A stretch of 64,000 nt of DNA from Mobilicoccus caccae (GTDB lineage Bacteria > Actinomycetota > Actinomycetes > Actinomycetales > Dermatophilaceae). Shown in pieces: positions 59,436-64,000 of this stretch. The translations under genes and the position numbers were made by a program. The first letter of the stretch is position 1. The number at the start of each line of letters is the position of its first letter. Where the stretch lies: contig NZ_BSUO01000001.1 of assembly GCF_030161635.1 (NCBI RefSeq), forward strand, positions 3,267,199 to 3,331,198. Direction: 5' to 3'. Under the pieces are notes generated by a model. The model worked only from the letters and a program-made list of their open reading frames with translations, searched no databases and had not been told where the DNA came from.

Positions 59436-59738
59436 TCACGCACGCGCGAACAGCACGCGGTACTCGTCCTCGGAGACCTCGTCGACCTCGGCCGAGTACT
59501 CACCGGGCAGCCGCTGCTCGAGCAACTGCGCGATGCCGGAGGGGTCGGTGTTGACGACCACGCGCACGGACCCTTCCGACGGGAGCCCCATGAGGACTCC
59601 GAAGATGGCCGACTGACGGATCATCGGGTCCAGCTCGCGGGCGTCGAGCTCGGGGACGTATGGCCCTCCGCAGCCGCCGCCGCACCCTCCACCGCCGCAG
59701 CCGCCGCCCTGTTCACCCGTGCCACATGCCCCGCTCAT
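59436..59738 (-). CDS. DUF2249 protein with a Cys/Gly-rich N-terminus
   Basis: 100 residues. The first 25 residues have five cysteines among glycines (ACGTGEQGGGCGGGGCGGGC), a likely metal-binding tail. The rest (PELDARELDPMIRQSAIFGV, SVRVVVNTDPSGIAQLLEQR, YRVLFARA) follows the DUF2249 pattern. This family often occurs near nitrate/nitrite/NO genes and hemerythrin-like proteins. A role in metal or NO handling is inferred. No signal peptide. Confidence 0.7.
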   Translation of the reverse strand: MSGACGTGEQGGGCGGGGCGGGCGGPYVPELDARELDPMIRQSAIFGVLMGLPSEGSVRVVVNTDPSGIAQLLEQRLPGEYSAEVDEVSEDEYRVLFARA

Positions 59739-59935
59739 GACCTGCTGCTCCTTCGGTTCTCGGGCCCGGACGGCCGCACCTCGCCGCCGCCTCGGGCGCC
59801 GCGTTCACCTCGCATCGGTGACGCGATCCTGCGCCTCAGCCTATCGGGCGGGGTCGGGATGAAAGACTGACGTCACCGGGTCCGGCGCCCCGCCGAAGGC
59901 GCAGGCCCACGACCGTCCAGCCTTGAGGAGTCCCC

Positions 59936-60529
59936 ATGCTCGTGCGCGAGATCATGACCGCCCCCGCCGTCAGCATCCACGCCGACGCCGCCCTCGACGA
60001 CGCGATCGAGCTGCTGGCCGGCAGGCGCATCACTCTTCTGCCGGTCGTGGACGACGCCGAGCACCTCGTCGGCGTGATCAGCGAGATCGACGTGCTGCGT
60101 CGCGCCGTCCAGCCCGACGGTCGCGCCCGCGTGATGCCGCTGCCCGAGAGCGAGCCCATCCCGCCGCACATCACCGACATCATGACCAAGGAGCCGCACA
60201 CGACGACCGAGGGCGCCGATGTCGCCGACCTCGTCGACGTGTTCGTCTCCACCTCCATCAAGAGCCTCCCCGTCGTGCGCGGCGAGAAGCTCATCGGCAT
60301 CGTCAGCCGCAGCGACATCATCCGTGCCTTCTGGCGCAGCGACGACGACCTGCGCGACGACCTCGTCGCCGCGTTCGCCGACTACGGCCAGCAGGCGTGG
60401 AGCATCCGCGTCACGCACGGCGTCGTCACCATCGGCGGCACCGGGTCGGCCCGTGAGCGGGACGTCGCCGTCGCGATCGCCCGCTCCGTGCTCGGCGTGC
60501 GCCGGGTGCAGGTGGAAGAGGCTGCGTGA
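59936..60529 (+). CDS. CBS-pair protein with C-terminal BON domain
   Basis: 197 residues; GAGGAG precedes the ATG. Two CBS repeats: VREIMTAPAVSIHADAALDD with LPVVDDAEHLVGVISEIDVL, and ITDIMTKEPHTTTEGADVAD with LPVVRGEKLIGIVSRSDIIR. The last 60 residues (WRSDDDLRDDLVAAFADYG, VTHGVVTIGGTGSARERDV, VLGVRRVQVEE) match a BON domain. CBS pairs bind adenine nucleotides and sense energy state; such CBS-BON proteins occur in actinobacterial dormancy/hypoxia sets. Stop overlaps the next GTG. Confidence 0.87.
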   Translation: MLVREIMTAPAVSIHADAALDDAIELLAGRRITLLPVVDDAEHLVGVISEIDVLRRAVQPDGRARVMPLPESEPIPPHITDIMTKEPHTTTEGADVADLVDVFVSTSIKSLPVVRGEKLIGIVSRSDIIRAFWRSDDDLRDDLVAAFADYGQQAWSIRVTHGVVTIGGTGSARERDVAVAIARSVLGVRRVQVEEAA

Positions 60530-61368
60530 CCCACGCGAGCGACCCGAACGAACCAGACAGCGCCGACACCACCCCCGAGGTGCGGACAGGGACTGGCGCC
60601 GCCCGCGCCCGCTCACGCGCCCCGATCGTCACCGGCGTCGTCATCGCGCTCGTCGCGGCCGGTGCGTTGAGCTTCGCGGCGCTGCGTGCCGGGCCCGACA
60701 CCTCCGCGCCCACGACGGGCACGACCGGCGCGGCCACCCCAACCGCCTCCCCGTCCGGCCCCGCGCCCACCTCGGCGCCGTCGACGGGGCAGTCGGACGA
60801 GGCGGCGGCCGCCATCGCCGCGGTCCAACGACGCGAGAAGGACGACCCGTTCGCCCTCGGACGCCCCGACGCCAAGGTCGTCCTCGTCGAGTTCTCCGAC
60901 TGGCGGTGCCCGTTCTGCGGGCTGTGGGCGAGGAGCACCAAGCCCGAGCTGCAGCGGTTCATCGACGACGGCACGCTGCGCATCGAGTACCGCGACCTGC
61001 CGATCTTCGGTGAGGAGTCGCACCTCGCGGCCAAGGCCGGGCGTGCCGCCGGTGAGCAGGGCCGGTTCTGGCAGTTCTACGACGCCGTGTTCGCGGCGGC
61101 CCCCGAACGCGGCCACCCGACTCTCGACGCGGCCAAGCTGCGCGAGTTCGCGCAGAAGGCCGGGGTGCCCGATCTGGAGAAGTTCGACGCCGACATGTCC
61201 GGAACGGCCGTCGAGGAGCAGATCCGTCGCGACGTCGCCGACGCCCAGCGGCTCGGCGCTCCCAACAGCGTGCCGTTGTTCCTCATCGGTGAGGAGGCGT
61301 TGAGCGGCGCCCAACCCACGGAGGTCTTCGTGGAGGCGGTCGAGCGCCAGGCAGCCCGGGCCTCGTGA
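60526..61368 (+). CDS. Membrane-anchored DsbA-like thiol oxidoreductase
   Basis: 280 residues. One N-terminal membrane segment (about 34-52), then a Thr/Pro/Ser-rich linker, then a thioredoxin-like DsbA domain with the active site SDWRCPFCGLWAR and the cis-Pro loop GAPNSVPLFLIG. The catalytic part is outside the membrane. It makes or rearranges disulfides in exported proteins. Overlap with the following CcdA-like gene (GTGA) supports joint function: CcdA passes electrons to thioredoxin-like proteins outside. Confidence 0.88.
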   Translation: MTHASDPNEPDSADTTPEVRTGTGAARARSRAPIVTGVVIALVAAGALSFAALRAGPDTSAPTTGTTGAATPTASPSGPAPTSAPSTGQSDEAAAAIAAVQRREKDDPFALGRPDAKVVLVEFSDWRCPFCGLWARSTKPELQRFIDDGTLRIEYRDLPIFGEESHLAAKAGRAAGEQGRFWQFYDAVFAAAPERGHPTLDAAKLREFAQKAGVPDLEKFDADMSGTAVEEQIRRDVADAQRLGAPNSVPLFLIGEEALSGAQPTEVFVEAVERQAARAS

Positions 61369-62198
61369 CCGAGATCGGTTACGCCGCTGCGTTGTTCGGC
61401 GGGATCGCCACCGTGCTCAGCCCGTGTGCGGCCATGCTGCTGCCCGCGTTCTTCGCGTACGCCTTCACGTCCGCGACGACGATGATCGGCCGCACGCTGA
61501 TCTTCTTCTGCGGCCTGCTGACGACCCTGGTCCCCATCGGTGCACTCGCGGGCGGTCTCGGCGCGCTGCTCGTGGCCGAGCGAACGGCCCTCGTGACGAT
61601 CGCGGCCGTCGTCGTCATCGTGCTCGGCGTGCTGCAGGCCCTCGCGATCCCGCTGCCCGGGCTCGCGCGGCGCTCACGTGGCGCCGACGCCGCGAGCCCG
61701 ATCGCCGTGTTCACCCTCGGCCTCGCCTACGGCGTCGCGGGGGTGTGCTCGGGGCCGATCCTCGGCTCGGTGCTCACCGTGGCGGCCCTCGGCGGCGATC
61801 CGTTCTACGGGGCGATGCTCCTCGTCGTGTACGCCGCGGGGATGGTGGCACCCGTCCTCGTGCTCGCGCTGCTGTGGACCCGCCTCGACCTCGGCTCCCG
61901 GTCGTGGCTGCGGCCGCGGCCCGTGCAGGTGGGCCCGGTGTCGACGACGGTGGGCAACCTCGTCTCCGGCGGCCTGTTCGTGGCGGTGGGCCTGCTCCTG
62001 CTCCTCACCGAGGGGACGGCTGCGGTCCAGGGCGTCCTCGGCGTGCCGGCGCAGCAGCGCGTCGAGCAGTGGATGCTCACCGTCGGGCGGGCCGTCCCCG
62101 ATCTCGCGATCGTCGCGGTGATCCTCGTGGTGGCGGGAGTGTCGGCGGCGGTCGCACTCCGGCGTCGATCTGGGGCTTCTTCCCCGACGCCGCGGTAG
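61365..62198 (+). CDS. CcdA/DsbD-type membrane electron transfer protein
   Basis: 277 residues with six main helices. The two essential Cys are in GGIATVLSPCAAMLLPAFF and TLGLAYGVAGVCSGPILG, placed in helices 1 and 4 like CcdA. It carries reducing power from cytoplasmic thioredoxin to thioredoxin-like proteins outside, here probably the DsbA-like partner. A longer C-terminal region with two more helices is present. Its start overlaps the DsbA-like stop. Confidence 0.85.
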   Translation: MTEIGYAAALFGGIATVLSPCAAMLLPAFFAYAFTSATTMIGRTLIFFCGLLTTLVPIGALAGGLGALLVAERTALVTIAAVVVIVLGVLQALAIPLPGLARRSRGADAASPIAVFTLGLAYGVAGVCSGPILGSVLTVAALGGDPFYGAMLLVVYAAGMVAPVLVLALLWTRLDLGSRSWLRPRPVQVGPVSTTVGNLVSGGLFVAVGLLLLLTEGTAAVQGVLGVPAQQRVEQWMLTVGRAVPDLAIVAVILVVAGVSAAVALRRRSGASSPTPR

Positions 62199-62207
62199 GG
62201 GGCCGTC

Positions 62208-62765
62208 TCAGGCGATCTGCCGCACCTCGACCAGGTCGGGGTACGCGGCGCGCAACGCCGTCTCCACGCGGTGGTGCAGTGTGGCCGATGCCGCGGGGCA
62301 GTGGCCACAGGCGCCGGTCAGCCGCACGTCGACGCAGCCGTCACCGACGCCCACGAGCTCGATGCGCCCGCCGTGGGAGCGCACGTAGTCACCGGCCTCA
62401 CCGGCGATGACGGACTCGGTCGCCTCCGCGAGCGCGGCGTCCGGCCCGTGGATCGGGGCACGCTCTCCGCTGCTGCGCCAGGCCGCCGGTTCACGCAGGG
62501 CCAGGCCGAGCGCCGTACGGACGCGCGGCCCGATCGACGCCCACGTCGGCGCGTCATCGGCAGACGGCACCAGCCGCACCAGCAGAGCCCCCGCCTCAGC
62601 GACCGCCGTGAGGACGCCGCCCGCGACCAGATCACCGAACTCCCCCGGCGCAGCGACGATCTCACCGCGCACCGCGAGCGTCCCGGGAGGGATGACCCAC
62701 CGCAACGCTGCCGGGTCACCGTCGACCGCCTCGGGGTGGAGGGGGACGGGCTGCGCCTCACTCAC
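62208..62765 (-). CDS. NifU C-terminal domain protein (Fe-S scaffold-like)
   Basis: 185 residues from the GTG at 62765, which overlaps the feoB stop, so translation is coupled to feoB. The N-terminal 95 residues resemble the Nfu-N region (LRWVIPPGTLAVRGEIVAAP). The C-terminal domain has GGRIELVGVGDGCVDVRLTG and the C-x2-C motif ACGHCPAAS, the cluster-binding site of Nfu proteins. It probably holds or delivers Fe-S clusters. Coupling to feoB links iron import to cluster assembly. Confidence 0.85.
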   Translation of the reverse strand: MSEAQPVPLHPEAVDGDPAALRWVIPPGTLAVRGEIVAAPGEFGDLVAGGVLTAVAEAGALLVRLVPSADDAPTWASIGPRVRTALGLALREPAAWRSSGERAPIHGPDAALAEATESVIAGEAGDYVRSHGGRIELVGVGDGCVDVRLTGACGHCPAASATLHHRVETALRAAYPDLVEVRQIA

Positions 62766-64000
62766 AGCGCCATCTCCACGACGTGCCTCGCCAGGAACGC
62801 CATCGACCACGCCAGGACGAACATGTACGTGAAGGCGATGGCCGGCCACTTCCACGTGCCCGTCTCGCGGCGCAGCACACCCACGGTCGACATGCACTGC
62901 AGGGCGTAGAGGAAGAAGACGAGCAGCGCGGCGATCGTCGGTGGGGTGAACAGGGGCTCGCCGGCCCGCTCGCCCTCGAGCACGGTCATGGTCGACAGGG
63001 CCGCCGTCGGTTCTTCCGGGTCGGTGGCCGCGGCGACCTGACCGAGGGTCGCGACGAAGACCTCCCGCGCCGACAGGGAGGCGATCACGCCGACGTTGAT
63101 GCGCCAGTCGAACCCGAGCGGCTCGAAGACGGGACCGACCGCGCGGCCGAGGTCGGCGGCGTAGGAGTTGTCGATGACGTAGGTGCTCACGGCGATGTCG
63201 TCGCCGACGTCCACCCCGGCGGCGGCGAGGTCCGCGTCCCCGCGCAGAGGCAGGTTGAGCAGCAGCCACAGGATGATCGTCGTGACGAGGATGATCGTCG
63301 TCACCTTGCGCAGGAACGCCTTGCACGCGTCCCACACCGCGAGCGCCACCGACCGCCAGCTCGGCCAGCGGTAGCTCGGCATCTCCATGTAGAACGGCAG
63401 GATCGGGCCGCGACGGTCGCCGAGGCGTTTGAACACCCACGCCATCGTCATGGCCGAGACGGCGCCGGCGATGTAGAGCGCGAACATCACGGTGCCCTGG
63501 GCGCCGAACGGGCCGACGCGGGCATCGCGGTCGACGAGCATGCCGATGAGCAGCACGTACACGGGCAGCCGGGCCGAACAGGTCATGAGCGGCGCGGCCA
63601 TCATCGTCGCGAGACGGTCGCGGGCCGAGGGCAGCGTCCGCGTCGCCATGATGCCGGGGATCGCGCAGGCGACACTCGAGAGCAGCGCGACGAACGCGCG
63701 CCCCTCGAGCCCGGCCCCGGCCATGAGTCGGTCCATGAGGAACGCCGCGCGCGACATGTACCCGACGGACTCCATGAGCGAGACCAGCAGGAACAGCAAC
63801 GCGATCTGGGGCAGGAAGACGATCACGCCACCGAGGCCACCGATGAGCGCGTCACCGAGGAACGAGGCCAGCCACGGGTTGGAGACCCGCTCGGCGACGA
63901 GCGCGCCGAGGGCCGCGAATCCCTGTTCGACGAGGTCCTGCATCGGTGCGGCGACCGTGAAGATCGTCTGGAAGAACGTGAACATCACGGCGAAGAACAG
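62762..64000 (-). CDS. feoB: Ferrous iron transporter FeoB, C-terminal part (5' end outside window)
   Basis: 413 codons seen; the frame is open to the right edge. The core has the two gate regions VIVFLPQIALLFLLVSLMES and ASLSAREVFVATLGQV, plus SVACAIPGIMATRTLPS and APLMTCSARLPVYVLLIG, with the Cys residues typical of FeoB. The N-terminal G-protein domain lies outside. It imports Fe(II), mainly under low oxygen. The stop overlaps the NifU-domain gene. Confidence 0.95.
   Translation of the reverse strand: MFFAVMFTFFQTIFTVAAPMQDLVEQGFAALGALVAERVSNPWLASFLGDALIGGLGGVIVFLPQIALLFLLVSLMESVGYMSRAAFLMDRLMAGAGLEGRAFVALLSSVACAIPGIMATRTLPSARDRLATMMAAPLMTCSARLPVYVLLIGMLVDRDARVGPFGAQGTVMFALYIAGAVSAMTMAWVFKRLGDRRGPILPFYMEMPSYRWPSWRSVALAVWDACKAFLRKVTTIILVTTIILWLLLNLPLRGDADLAAAGVDVGDDIAVSTYVIDNSYAADLGRAVGPVFEPLGFDWRINVGVIASLSAREVFVATLGQVAAATDPEEPTAALSTMTVLEGERAGEPLFTPPTIAALLVFFLYALQCMSTVGVLRRETGTWKWPAIAFTYMFVLAWSMAFLARHVVEMAL

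Overview
The window is a GC-rich (roughly 70 %), densely packed actinobacterial chromosome segment. GTG starts are common and neighbouring genes often overlap by 4 nt (ATGA/GTGA). Gene content (narGHJI with two narK genes, a membrane-anchored NirK, an ACT-domain malic enzyme, pyruvate phosphate dikinase, a Dpp-like ABC system) suits a facultatively anaerobic member of the Micrococcales. Genus cannot be read from the sequence. No rRNA, tRNA or CRISPR array was seen.

Layout. 0-5 kb: hydrolase, polysaccharide deacetylase lipoprotein, RNA phosphodiesterase, secreted phosphoesterase. 5.1-8.1 kb: ABC exporter with its own XRE regulator (ATPase interrupted by an in-frame TGA), then an MntA/HepT (type VII) toxin-antitoxin pair. 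8.3-11.3 kb: small membrane proteins, thioesterase, mobA, VOC protein. 11.39-13.84 kb: an IS481-type insertion sequence carrying two passenger genes (GyrI-like effector-binding protein and MerR regulator) translationally coupled to its transposase. 13.9-28.2 kb: quinone oxidoreductase, malic enzyme, long-form dihydroxyacid dehydratase, unusual Nramp-like transporter, ppdK, DedA-like protein, M18 aminopeptidase, Na+/alanine symporter, WcbI-like gene. 29.4-33.3 kb: Fe-S-type regulator and a three-part NirK. 33.3-46.2 kb: TetR/oxidoreductase pair, membrane proteins, second dihydroxyacid dehydratase, lipase-like hydrolase, PCMT, DUF368, peptide ABC transporter. 46.5-47.8 kb: two small unknown genes and VapBC. 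47.9-59.7 kb: narGHJI operon, an Fe-S-type regulator, narK1-narK2, 75-bp tandem repeats, DUF2249 protein. 59.9-64 kb: CBS-BON protein, DsbA-like/CcdA-like pair, NifU-domain protein, feoB (cut by the window end).

Functional picture: NarK1/NarK2 import nitrate and exchange nitrite, NarGHI (assembled by NarJ, with the cofactor finished by MobA) reduces nitrate, and the NirK fusion reduces nitrite to NO. Two related HTH regulators with C-terminal cysteine clusters sit beside nirK and nar and are candidate Fe-S sensors of O2/NO. FeoB and the NifU-domain protein fit the iron and Fe-S demand.

Data-quality warning: eight otherwise well-preserved genes (malic enzyme, ilvD-1, Nramp, WcbI-like, one membrane protein, narH, narG, narK2) each carry a single -1 frameshift at a C or C/G run, and all become full length if one base is restored. 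This looks like systematic base loss in the sequence, not decay. The transposase frameshift (opposite sign) and the TGA in the ABC ATPase are different in kind. The most novel item is the IS481-type element: a MerR-type promoter with a 19-bp spacer drives passenger genes plus transposase, and the transposase stop codon comes from the duplicated CTAG target.
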